A stretch of DNA of 47,528 nucleotides from Clostridium sp. (GTDB taxonomy: Bacteria > Bacillota > Clostridia > Peptostreptococcales > Peptostreptococcaceae), in contig JALFMW010000312.1 of assembly GCA_022782605.1 (NCBI GenBank), positions 1-47,528 on the forward strand, written 5' to 3'. The notes beneath the pieces are model-generated. The model was not told the origin of the DNA, did no database searches, and saw only the letters and a list, made by a program, of their open reading frames with translations. Shown in pieces: positions 32,803 through 40,279 of the stretch (within the stretch, counting starts at the first letter, position 1; each line of letters opens with the position of its first letter). The translations under genes were made by a program, and so were the position numbers.

Positions 32803-33924
32803 ATGAGAAATATAATTGATTATGTTGAAAATGAATTTCATACTATCAATGAAAAAAACTTTAATCCTGTGGATTCTCTTATTCTTTCTCAAGTCACCAA
32901 TTATTTTTATGATGACATAGTTCCTAATATATGTAACTTAAAGCCTCCAGTATATTTCAAAGATTTATTAAAAGCAGAATACTTTAATAAAATGTTCAAA
33001 AGTTTTATTAAACCTAAGAAAAACAAACATCTACTATTTGCCTTGGCTGCCAGCCCTAGATTCAGAGATGTTCAAATTAATTATCATATATCAAAAATTG
33101 ACTTGGAGGCAGAAAAACAATTTTCAGCTACAACTTTTATTATTAATAATGAATTTGCCTATTTAGGATTTAGAGGTACAGACACAACTGTAGTAGGTTG
33201 GAAAGAAAATTTTAATATGGCATTTGTTAGTCCCATTCCTTCTCAACTAGAGGGTGTGAAATATGTTAACACTGTATCAAAACTGATTCCTCATAAACTA
33301 TTTATTGGCGGCCATTCTAAAGGTGGAAATATTGCTGTTTATTCTGCTATGTGCTGTGAAAATAATATAAAACCTCGAATTGAAAAAGTATATAGTCATG
33401 ATGGGCCTGGGTTTAGAGAAGAGATTATTCAAAGTTGTGAGTTTGCAACTATCAAAAATAAAATAAATAAAACTATTCCCTATTCTTCTTTAGTTGGTAT
33501 TCTCCTAGCTAATCATGAACAATATTATGTTGTAAAAAGTAATGGTGTTGGTGGTATAATGCAACACGATCCTTTTTGGTGGGAAGTAGGAGAAAATGAT
33601 TTTATATATATGGATGAACTATCTTCTAAATCAAAATATGTAAATAAAACTTTAAATAACTGGCTTAGTCAAATTTCAGATGAAAAACGCAAACAATTTA
33701 TCGAATCATTATTTGAAATATTAAATTCAACAAAATTAGAAAATATAACTGATATAGCTACTAACTGGAAAACTAATTTACCTATTATTCTTGATGCTAT
33801 AAAAAATATGGATCCAGAAGAAAAAGTACTAATCCTAGATTTGTTTAGACAACTTGCTCGCTTATCTGTTAAAGGCATATCTAAAAGCGATAAAAATTAT
33901 GTAGTTCTTCAAAAAAAACAATAA
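32803..33924 (+). CDS. DUF2974 lipase-like alpha/beta hydrolase
   Basis: 373 residues of the DUF2974 (Mbeg1-like) family. The nucleophile elbow GHSKGG has Ser172, preceded by the oxyanion-strand block FAYLGFRGTDTTVVGWKENF typical of class-3-like lipases. SHDGPGF near residue 198 and a later histidine could complete the triad. There is no signal peptide, so it acts in the cytoplasm; substrate unknown, lipid or ester likely. AAAGGGG before the ATG gives the start. Single gene. Confidence 0.87.
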   Translation: MRNIIDYVENEFHTINEKNFNPVDSLILSQVTNYFYDDIVPNICNLKPPVYFKDLLKAEYFNKMFKSFIKPKKNKHLLFALAASPRFRDVQINYHISKIDLEAEKQFSATTFIINNEFAYLGFRGTDTTVVGWKENFNMAFVSPIPSQLEGVKYVNTVSKLIPHKLFIGGHSKGGNIAVYSAMCCENNIKPRIEKVYSHDGPGFREEIIQSCEFATIKNKINKTIPYSSLVGILLANHEQYYVVKSNGVGGIMQHDPFWWEVGENDFIYMDELSSKSKYVNKTLNNWLSQISDEKRKQFIESLFEILNSTKLENITDIATNWKTNLPIILDAIKNMDPEEKVLILDLFRQLARLSVKGISKSDKNYVVLQKKQ

Positions 33925-33953
33925 GAAGGATATTCCCTTTCTTATTGTTTTTT
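33915..33953 (+). terminator. Terminator of the DUF2974 gene
   Basis: AAAACAATAAGAA and TTCTTATTGTTTT form the stem, overlapping the stop codon, followed by T6. Confidence 0.88.
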
Positions 33954-33987
33954 ATTTTAATCATAACTTACCTTCTATAATAATTCA

Positions 33988-34015
33988 AAAGGATGAATTT
34001 TAAAATTCATCCTTT
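33988..34015 (-). terminator. 28-bp perfect palindrome, probable terminator of the Cys-rich gene
   Basis: AAAGGATGAATTTT joins directly to its exact complement with no spare loop, 35 bases after the stop of the gene at 34050. The following T run is weak on the minus strand, so its strength as a terminator is uncertain. Confidence 0.6.
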
Positions 34016-34049
34016 CAGTTTTTATATTTAAATTACTTTTTTATATACT

Positions 34050-34790
34050 TTAGAAATTTAAATCTGCTATGCTTACTCCATTTATAGTAGTTATAGAACA
34101 TAATGGAATTGCCATATACATTTGACCAATTTGACCTAAGGCTTGAGCTTGAGCCCATAAAATCCCATTACATATTCCATATACAGCATTAACTGTTAAG
34201 AAAGATAAATTATTACCAGTTAATCCTAAAGTAAAGTTTGTTGTAGAAGGTAAAATTGTTCCTACTATATTTCTTAATATTCTTGCTATCTCTCTATTGC
34301 TATTACATTCACTAGTATGACAATTATATATAGAGCCTTGAGTTGTATCTGGTACAGCATTAAAGCTCATTGATACAATATTAGCTAAAGATACATAAGT
34401 ATTTCCTATTTGAACTACTTGTGAATTATTATTAATATTTCCAATAACACCTGATATACTTGAATTAGAAGTATTTACTGTAACTTGATTGTTTAAGTTT
34501 TGTTGTATTGTCATAAGAGCGTATGATACAGCATCTGAGCAGCATGATGTTGATTGATGGCAACAACATTCACAACAGCAATTGCAGCTAGGTTGGTTAT
34601 TACATCCACAATTGTTTTTGCATCCACATCTACAGTTATTATTACATCTACTATTAACTCCATATATTATTGCACGTGGAGGTCTATTATTATATCCGTA
34701 TCTTTCACTATTTTCATAATTTTCATAGCGAGATTCACATCTATTTATATAACTATTTTGAAATGAATTTTCATAACATTTTTTACTCAT
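34050..34790 (-). CDS. Cysteine-rich probable spore coat/exosporium protein
   Basis: 246 residues. The N-terminal 45 are Asn/Tyr/Arg/Glu-rich; residues 49-84 hold 15 cysteines including CNCCCECCC; the C-terminal 160 are Asn/Ser/Thr-rich and hydrophobic without membrane helices (NQVTVNTSNSSISGVIG, YVSLANIVSMSF). Cys clusters that cross-link and such beta-rich tails are typical of clostridial and Bacillus spore surface proteins (CdeC-like, ExsY/CotY-like in style, not proven homologous). Start at 34790 with AGGA eight bases upstream. A sporulation-type promoter fits about 65 bases upstream. No other spore gene is adjacent. Confidence 0.72.
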   Translation of the reverse strand: MSKKCYENSFQNSYINRCESRYENYENSERYGYNNRPPRAIIYGVNSRCNNNCRCGCKNNCGCNNQPSCNCCCECCCHQSTSCCSDAVSYALMTIQQNLNNQVTVNTSNSSISGVIGNINNNSQVVQIGNTYVSLANIVSMSFNAVPDTTQGSIYNCHTSECNSNREIARILRNIVGTILPSTTNFTLGLTGNNLSFLTVNAVYGICNGILWAQAQALGQIGQMYMAIPLCSITTINGVSIADLNF

Positions 34791-34819
34791 AAAATCAATC
34801 CTATCATAAAATAATATAA

Positions 34820-34844
34820 TATAGTAATACAAAATATTACTATA
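34820..34844. repeat. Inverted repeat in the leader of the Cys-rich gene
   Basis: TATAGTAATA and TATTACTATA are exact complements with a five-base centre, 30 bases before the start codon. It would lie at the 5' end of the transcript, as hairpin or operator. Confidence 0.45.
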
Positions 34845-34852
34845 CTATTTAC

Positions 34853-34874
34853 TATGAAATATATCTATTTATGT
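34853..34874 (-). promoter_or_regulatory. Possible sigma-K/sigma-E sporulation promoter
   Basis: On the minus strand AC (34874-34873), 16 bases, then CATAGTAAATA (from 34856). This approaches the mother-cell pattern AC-N16-CATAnnnTA. One base deviates and the pattern is short, so support is modest. Confidence 0.4.
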
Positions 34875-34894
34875 GACATTTTTTTACTTTTTTC

Positions 34895-35584
34895 TTAGTT
34901 TCCAACACCAAAATCTGTATTATTAAATAGAATTTCAATTTTAGGATTATCTATTAAAAATTTATATTTATTTTCAAACCAATCTACAAGTCCTTGATCT
35001 CTTTTTACTTCTGATGTATTGTTTATAAATACATTTATAGTTGCATGATCAAAGTATTTTTGAACTATTTCCATATCCCTATCAATCATTTCCTTTGTTT
35101 GACCTTTTATACCAACCATAATACATGGAGAATCAAAATATTCCTTTAACTCTTCAACTGTTTCAAAATTAGCATTTTTATTTAAGTATCCATTTCTAAA
35201 TTCATTATCAAAAGTTTCCACACCTATTTTAAATGTTATAGGTATTTCAAAGAAATCTCTCATCTCTTGAATTTTCTTTTTATAAATCCAATGACTTTCT
35301 AAAAATAATCTTTCAATTTTCTTTTCTTTAATTATTTCTTTTATTCTAAGTAAAGTAGCTTTTGGCATTTCAAAACAACTACCTGAATTGATTACTTCCA
35401 ATACTTTATATTTTCCTGTGATGTTTTCTAAAACTTCAAAATTAAGTTTATTTATTTCTTCTTCTTCCTTTGAGTTATCTAGTATATAATCACAAAAACT
35501 ACATTTTCCCCATTTACAAGGAAATGCTTTAAGTAGTACTATTTCACGTTGATTTTTATTTGTTACTTCACTATATCTATCCAT
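34895..35584 (-). CDS. queL: Radical-SAM queuine lyase QueL
   Basis: 229 residues. The iron-sulfur motif is FPCKWGKCSFCDY, Cys23, Cys28 and Cys31, spaced CX4CX2C instead of the canonical CX3CX2C. The rest has the layout of a short radical-SAM barrel (INSGSCFEMP, LESHW, FKIGVETFD). In Clostridioides difficile a radical-SAM subgroup encoded with a nucleosidase and an ECF transporter converts queuine to preQ1 for insertion into tRNA. The operon here has the same three partners, which is the main reason for the name. Its ATG overlaps the qrtT stop (ATGGATAG), so the two are translationally coupled. Confidence 0.85.
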   Translation of the reverse strand: MDRYSEVTNKNQREIVLLKAFPCKWGKCSFCDYILDNSKEEEEINKLNFEVLENITGKYKVLEVINSGSCFEMPKATLLRIKEIIKEKKIERLFLESHWIYKKKIQEMRDFFEIPITFKIGVETFDNEFRNGYLNKNANFETVEELKEYFDSPCIMVGIKGQTKEMIDRDMEIVQKYFDHATINVFINNTSEVKRDQGLVDWFENKYKFLIDNPKIEILFNNTDFGVGN

Positions 35585-36155
35585 TTTGTCTATTCATCCT
35601 TTGATTAAATGATAATTTATAATTTTTAGGCATTGCACTTACAACTAAAGCAACTATAATTACTGCTACAAATTTATCTGCATAATCAGTTATTACTTGC
35701 GTTACAAATACCCCCACAACCATTGGCACATTAAAATGACTTAAAATTTGAACTATATAAGAAGAGCCTGAAGATGTTACTCCACCAAATAAAAAGGCTG
35801 CTATACATGCACTTATAATACTAGTTGGCAAAGTAAATATAAATACTCCTAGTGGTGTTTTTTTGCCTTTTAAAAATCCTTTATTATACATAATTCCAGC
35901 TAATAAACCTGTACTTATCTGTACTGGTGCGAAGTAAATTGAATATGGATCAAATGTTATTCCACTTACTAAGCTTCCACATACTCCTGTCATTACTGCA
36001 TATTTTGGGCCTATTAAACAAGCTATAAGTATTGTTCCTATTGAATCTAAATATATAGGAAGTCTTAAACCTAAGGCTACTAATGCTCCTATAACGTTCA
36101 AGGCAATTGCCATTGACACCAATGTTAAGTTTCTTATATTTATTTTTTTATTCAT
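35577..36155 (-). CDS. qrtT: ECF transporter S component for queuosine/queuine (QrtT)
   Basis: 192 residues with six predicted membrane helices. The start MNKKINIRNLTLVSMAIALNVIG is typical of ECF S components, whose helix 1 small-residue pattern contacts the T subunit. It binds the substrate outside and uses the shared EcfAA'T module, which is coded elsewhere. The place between the nucleosidase and the radical-SAM lyase points to queuine or queuosine as substrate. It starts one base after the queK stop, with AGGGGG inside the queK end. Confidence 0.85.
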   Translation of the reverse strand: MNKKINIRNLTLVSMAIALNVIGALVALGLRLPIYLDSIGTILIACLIGPKYAVMTGVCGSLVSGITFDPYSIYFAPVQISTGLLAGIMYNKGFLKGKKTPLGVFIFTLPTSIISACIAAFLFGGVTSSGSSYIVQILSHFNVPMVVGVFVTQVITDYADKFVAVIIVALVVSAMPKNYKLSFNQRMNRQNG

Positions 36156-36156
36156 T

Positions 36157-37122
36157 TTATATTACCCCCTCAGTTGCATCTATTATTTCTTCATATCCTT
36201 TAAATATTCTCTTCAAGAACATTTTCATAAAAGCTTTTTCATCTGTTTGTGTTAATACATGAGCATTTGGTTCCTTTTTATAAAAGTTAAATGAATCTAC
36301 TATAGATTGACCTATAGCCACACCATCATGAACTACTTCCACATATGAATCAAAGCCCTTACATAAATTTCTATCAATAAAATATGCCACTGCTAAAGGG
36401 TCATTAATAACACATCCTATTATGCCCTCTTGTTGCCAATGAAAATCTATATAAAATCTTGTTATTTCTGTGATAAATTTTGATTTTTCTTTTTCAAGCC
36501 TATTGATAAACTCAATTATATTAGGTGTCAATACAATTTTTCTAGTTACATCAAGGCCTACCATATGAATTTTTTTAGGTAAATGCTTATAAGTATAATC
36601 AGCTGCATGGGGATCAACCCAATAGTTAAATTCAGCCACTGGTGAACAGTTTCCATGAATTCTAAATGCTCCTCCCATGGATACAAATTCATCTAAATTA
36701 TCAAAACCATCTTTATCCTTCATTAATGCTTTTGCAATATTAGTTAATGGTCCCAGGGCTATTATTGACACCTTTTCTTCTCTTTTAAGTGTATCAATTA
36801 TAAAATCCACTCCACCTTCTAATATTTCTCCTTTTACATCATCATAAAAGTTTTCACCAATACCATCTTCTCCATGAGTATCCTGAGCTGTTATAAGCTT
36901 TCTTTGTAGTGGAAATTCTTCTCCCACATATACAGGTATGTCTAACCTATTTGCTATTTGAAGTGTTTTTAGGGCATTTTTTGCTCCCATTCTTGCTGGC
37001 ACATTGCCACTTGTGATTGTAAGTCCTAAAACTTCTAGCTCATCTGAATTCAAAGCAAGAAGTATTGCCAGTGAATCATCTATTCCTGGATCACAATCAA
37101 TTATTACTTTTCTTTTTTCCAT
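36157..37122 (-). CDS. queK: Queuosine nucleosidase QueK (nucleoside hydrolase family)
   Basis: 321 residues of the inosine/uridine-preferring nucleoside hydrolase family. The calcium and ribose site DCDPGIDD is at residues 9-16; later calcium-binding or family blocks are MGGAF, AEFNYWVDPHAA and INDPLAVAYFID. In C. difficile a dedicated member of this family releases queuine from queuosine. A preQ1 riboswitch directly upstream and the two downstream partners support that role over general nucleoside salvage. GAGGAG six bases before the ATG gives the start. First gene of the operon queK-qrtT-queL. Confidence 0.88.
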   Translation of the reverse strand: MEKRKVIIDCDPGIDDSLAILLALNSDELEVLGLTITSGNVPARMGAKNALKTLQIANRLDIPVYVGEEFPLQRKLITAQDTHGEDGIGENFYDDVKGEILEGGVDFIIDTLKREEKVSIIALGPLTNIAKALMKDKDGFDNLDEFVSMGGAFRIHGNCSPVAEFNYWVDPHAADYTYKHLPKKIHMVGLDVTRKIVLTPNIIEFINRLEKEKSKFITEITRFYIDFHWQQEGIIGCVINDPLAVAYFIDRNLCKGFDSYVEVVHDGVAIGQSIVDSFNFYKKEPNAHVLTQTDEKAFMKMFLKRIFKGYEEIIDATEGVI

Positions 37123-37173
37123 TTTTATCTCCTCTCAATTTTTCTAAAGGAGATCCTACACGCTTTTTTGCAA

Positions 37174-37209
37174 TAAAAAAAGCCGTATCTAAGGATATAA
37201 CTTAAATAC
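37174..37209 (-). terminator. Riboswitch-controlled terminator
   Basis: In the RNA GUAUUUAAG (37209-37201) pairs with CUUAGAUAC (37193-37185), nine pairs with one G-U, followed after GGC by U7. The segment UUAAGUUA (37205-37198) could instead pair with UAGCUUAA (37226-37219) as an antiterminator; the two folds exclude each other. Confidence 0.75.
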
Positions 37210-37227
37210 TGCCACTAATTAAGCTAC

Positions 37228-37262
37228 CCTAGTTTTTTATACTTGGAGGATCTCGAACAAGT
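37228..37262 (-). ncRNA. preQ1-I riboswitch aptamer
   Basis: A 35-base element in the queK leader. Stem P1 is ACUUG (37262-37258) with CAAGU (37245-37241). The loop UUCGAGAUCCUC carries CCU, and the tail AUAAAAAACUAGGG supplies the A-rich strand and AGG to form the pseudoknot. Size, the GUUC after P1 and the AUAAAAAACUA tail all match class I preQ1 aptamers. It should shut off the queuine salvage operon when preQ1 is plentiful. A separate 5' hairpin (CUAGGU/ACCUGG) precedes it. Confidence 0.88.
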
Positions 37263-37402
37263 CCCAGGTCTATTACCTAGATTTATTTTTACTTATTATA
37301 TCATAAAATTTTAAATTTTACTAATATATTTATATTAATTCATCTCACATTCTATTCATAAAAAGTCAATAAATAATAAATTTACTTCTATTTGTATAAT
37401 AT

Positions 37403-37438
37403 AAAAACTGGAGTAAAAATGAATTTACTCCAGTTTTT
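37403..37438 (-). terminator. Terminator of cdd
   Basis: AAAAACTGGAGTAAA and its exact complement form a 15-base-pair stem with a six-base loop, 35 bases after the cdd stop. Confidence 0.9.
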
Positions 37439-37472
37439 ATTTATAATACAATTTATTAGAGCTATATATATT

Positions 37473-37895
37473 TTACTTTAAGTTTGATGGACCAAATCCC
37501 ATTGGTAGTATTTCTTCCAATGTATATTCTATATAATCATCAAAATTATTTCTGTCTTTTGCTAAATATATTTTAAATTCTTTAGGATTACAAAATTCCA
37601 TCATCACTTGTCTACACACTCCACATGGTGAACAAAATTCCCCTGCTTCACCTTCTTTGTTTCCAACTATGGCAATTGCATCAAATTCTCTTTGACCTTC
37701 AGATACTGCTTTGAAGAAAGCTGTTCTCTCTGCACAGTTTGTTGGAGTATAAGATGCATTTTCTATATTACATCCTTGATATATTACTCCATTTTTACCA
37801 AGTAATGCAGCTCCTACGTTGAAATGTGAATATGGTGTATAGCAATTTTCTTGTGCTTCAAATGCTTTTTTTATTAATAATTGTATATCCTTCAT
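37473..37895 (-). CDS. cdd: Cytidine deaminase
   Basis: 140 residues, the usual length of the homotetrameric enzyme. NCAERTA holds the zinc cysteine and catalytic glutamate; PCGVCRQ holds the other two zinc cysteines. YTPYSHFNVGAAL binds the substrate. It deaminates cytidine and deoxycytidine to uridine and deoxyuridine for pyrimidine salvage. An extended -10 (TGTTATAAT on the minus strand, ending at 37965) lies about 70 bases upstream, followed by a leader hairpin. GGAAAGGA precedes the ATG. Single gene. Confidence 0.96.
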   Translation of the reverse strand: MKDIQLLIKKAFEAQENCYTPYSHFNVGAALLGKNGVIYQGCNIENASYTPTNCAERTAFFKAVSEGQREFDAIAIVGNKEGEAGEFCSPCGVCRQVMMEFCNPKEFKIYLAKDRNNFDDYIEYTLEEILPMGFGPSNLK

Positions 37896-37964
37896 AAATT
37901 TTTATCCTTTCCAAGTTAATGTCCTTTATTAATTCTATATGTAATAAATAGATAAAGGATAATT

Positions 37965-37973
37965 ATTATAACA
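37965..37973 (-). promoter_or_regulatory. Extended -10 promoter of cdd with 5' hairpin
   Basis: TGTTATAAT on the minus strand. From the predicted start point, TCCTTTAT (37959-37952) and ATAAAGGA (37929-37922) can pair, placing a stem-loop at the very 5' end of the transcript. Confidence 0.5.
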
Positions 37974-38056
37974 TTCTCAAACAAAAAAGTATATACCTTT
38001 TTCATATTTTTCAAATTTATTTTTCATATTTTATATAATATGAATTTTAAGATAAT

Positions 38057-39268
38057 CTATACCATATTCTTTATAATTTTATCTACTTTCAACGCTAGTC
38101 CATCCCAAGTTTTGTTTTTTATATTTGTATTTTTAGCTTTTTCAGAAACATTATCTATGAAATTTTTTATACTTTTAGATATATTTTCTTCAAATAAAGG
38201 TAGTTCACTCTTTAAAGGTTTACCTACACTTTGCATCTTCGGTAATTTTATGTATGATATATTTCCCGATTGATTTATTTCATCTCCCATAAAATCTTCT
38301 AACCCATTAATTTCACTGACTATTACATTGCAACCACATGCTAGAGCTTCTAATACTACTACTGGCAATCCTTCATAAAATGATGGTAATATAAAAATAT
38401 TACTTTTATTAAATAATTCTGCTAGTTCTTGATGATTTAATTTTCCATGAAATATAACTTTATATTTGCATTTATCTGCCAAAGATTTTATTTCATTTAC
38501 TTCTTCAATATTACTTCCACTCCCCGCTAAGTTAAGTACTATATGGTTTTCATCATAATCCAATTTATCCATTGACCTAAGCAGAGGTTCTAACCCCTTA
38601 CTTTTGCAAATTTTACCTGCATAGGTAAGATTTATTTCTTTACTTTTTTTATAGTTTTTATTATAAAATATTTTATCATCATATCCACTACCTATAATAC
38701 TTATTTTTTTAGTATTCACATTAAATATTCTAATTACTTCTTTTCTTTGTTCTTCATGCAATACTAAAATACTATCTAACTCTCTCACATTATTTATTAT
38801 ATAATCTTTTTCCAAGTCTATATTATTTAACTGTCTAAGACATGTTCCATGACAAATACCTATAACTTTTATATTTCTTACTGCTTCTCTTACAAAAGCT
38901 GTAATAAGATATAAATGATTACAAATTATTATATCTGGTTTAAAATCATCAATAGCATGATTCAATACATTTAAGAATTCTTCTTTAATTTTTTTAACCA
39001 TAGATTTTGTTAAATCTTTATATCTTGTACTTTCATAGGGCATATTATCACTCATACCCATAACTGAAAAAGGTAATTTTTCAGTATTATAAATTACTGG
39101 ATAATAGTTTATATCTTCCCCAAAAGAGTTTTTATCATCTTTCACATCTATTCCAGCTATAACAGCTTGTTTATTCCCCAACTTATTTAAACTTTCAATT
39201 AGTCCACTCATATAAACACCACTACCTGTACTATTAGGCTTTTGTGCTGTAATATGTAAAATCCTCAT
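38057..39268 (-). CDS. Glycosyltransferase family 4 enzyme
   Basis: 403 residues with the GT-B fold. The N-terminal half starts MRILHITAQKPNSTGSGVYM (glycine-rich acceptor loop) and the C-terminal half has LTYAGKICKSKGLEPLL, LAGSGSN and the sugar-nucleotide motif PSFYEGLPVVVLEALACG (EX7E). It transfers a sugar from a nucleotide donor with retention, in the cytoplasm; acceptor unknown. The start at 39268 is preceded by AAAGGATGG. It lies 14 bases after the PP2C-like gene, so the pair is an operon. No other cell-surface sugar genes are near. Confidence 0.9.
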   Translation of the reverse strand: MRILHITAQKPNSTGSGVYMSGLIESLNKLGNKQAVIAGIDVKDDKNSFGEDINYYPVIYNTEKLPFSVMGMSDNMPYESTRYKDLTKSMVKKIKEEFLNVLNHAIDDFKPDIIICNHLYLITAFVREAVRNIKVIGICHGTCLRQLNNIDLEKDYIINNVRELDSILVLHEEQRKEVIRIFNVNTKKISIIGSGYDDKIFYNKNYKKSKEINLTYAGKICKSKGLEPLLRSMDKLDYDENHIVLNLAGSGSNIEEVNEIKSLADKCKYKVIFHGKLNHQELAELFNKSNIFILPSFYEGLPVVVLEALACGCNVIVSEINGLEDFMGDEINQSGNISYIKLPKMQSVGKPLKSELPLFEENISKSIKNFIDNVSEKAKNTNIKNKTWDGLALKVDKIIKNMV

Positions 39269-39282
39269 AACATCCATCCTTT

Positions 39283-40140
39283 TTATTTTTTTGTAATATG
39301 TAAGTATGCACAAGATGAATCATCACTTTCTTTAAATCTTGGAAATATCAAACCATTTTTATCTTCATGTTCTAACTTCCTAACTTTATCATTAACATAT
39401 TCAATACCATTTTCTTCAACTATTTGTATAATATTTTCTACACTAAAAATATTATATCTATCATATGCACAAGAAAATCCATCACTGCTGATAATAAGTT
39501 TTAATTCATCATTTATGCTTATATAATCGTGCATTGACTTTTCAACAGCTAATTCATCAAACTCCAGTATCCAATACCCTTCTTCACTATTTTTTTTTAG
39601 TCTATTTTCTATTATATAAGGAAGAAGTATGTCTTTTTTATCTTTTACTGATAAACTTTTATTCTTATTTAGTTTTTTCATTTTTTCAAATATCATATTA
39701 TCAAATTTGCAAACCCCATCATCTTTTAATATGATATTCTCATTTGTATCATTGATAACTATTGTACAATCCCCAAGAAGAAAATACTCAACTTTATCTT
39801 TATAGAATTTAACTATTGCTACTGATGCCGATGGCATATCCAGTTTCTCTAATCTAATTCCTGCTAAAGTTGATAAATATTCTTGTTTTATATTTTCTAT
39901 TCCTTCACACACTATAGTTTTTAATGACTTATCTTTATTAATATTTTCATACAAATATTTATCCCACCAAGATACATACCACTTGGCATCACTTTCTTTA
40001 GATATTAAGTTTTTTTTATTTAATCCTGTTGATCCATCTAATATCCATGCACCATACTTACATACTCTTACTATATCTTCATTATATTCCCCACTACCTT
40101 TGTGACAAAGTAGTTTATAATCCTTAATATCTATTTTCAT
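39283..40140 (-). CDS. PP2C-like protein phosphatase
   Basis: 285 residues resembling a divergent PP2C (PPM) Ser/Thr phosphatase. Visible metal-site blocks are EYNEDIV (for ENED), WILDGSTG (for DGhGG), LLGDCTIVI (GDS block), ISSDGFSC (for DG) and ESDDSSCAYLHI (for DDnT), all in the correct order. Enough acidic residues remain for activity. The start at 40140 follows GGAGGGG. First gene of a pair with the glycosyltransferase. It may control that enzyme, or a kinase substrate elsewhere; no Hanks-type kinase is in the window. Confidence 0.8.
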   Translation of the reverse strand: MKIDIKDYKLLCHKGSGEYNEDIVRVCKYGAWILDGSTGLNKKNLISKESDAKWYVSWWDKYLYENINKDKSLKTIVCEGIENIKQEYLSTLAGIRLEKLDMPSASVAIVKFYKDKVEYFLLGDCTIVINDTNENIILKDDGVCKFDNMIFEKMKKLNKNKSLSVKDKKDILLPYIIENRLKKNSEEGYWILEFDELAVEKSMHDYISINDELKLIISSDGFSCAYDRYNIFSVENIIQIVEENGIEYVNDKVRKLEHEDKNGLIFPRFKESDDSSCAYLHITKK

Positions 40141-40236
40141 ATTCCCCTCCAAAATTAGATATGCTTTTATCTTCACATTGTAAATATTATACAATATTTT
40201 CTAATAATTTTATATCGTTTTTCTTTAAGTAAAAAG

Positions 40237-40271
40237 TAAAGCTGAAATACTTAATTAGTACTTCAGCTTTA
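40237..40271 (-). terminator. Terminator of the HD-lipoprotein-two-component operon
   Basis: AAAGCTGAA(A)TAC and GTA(C)TTCAGCTTT form a stem with one mismatch just after the kinase stop on the minus strand. Confidence 0.82.
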
Positions 40272-40279
40272 TTAATATA

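Larger units (their letters stand above)
37123..37472. other. 350-bp region holding the preQ1 leader and the cdd terminator
   Basis: Contains, from right to left on the minus strand, the 5' hairpin, aptamer, antiterminator arms and terminator of the queK leader (37262-37174), then the queK ribosome binding site. The cdd terminator is at 37403-37438. Between 37290 and 37400 is AT-rich sequence that should hold the queK promoter; I see no convincing boxes. Confidence 0.6.

Noticed and set aside
38000-38045. Direct repeat TTTTTCATATTTT downstream of the glycosyltransferase gene as mobile-element trace
   Set aside because: Low-complexity AT sequence with no transposase, target duplication or terminal inverted repeat nearby.
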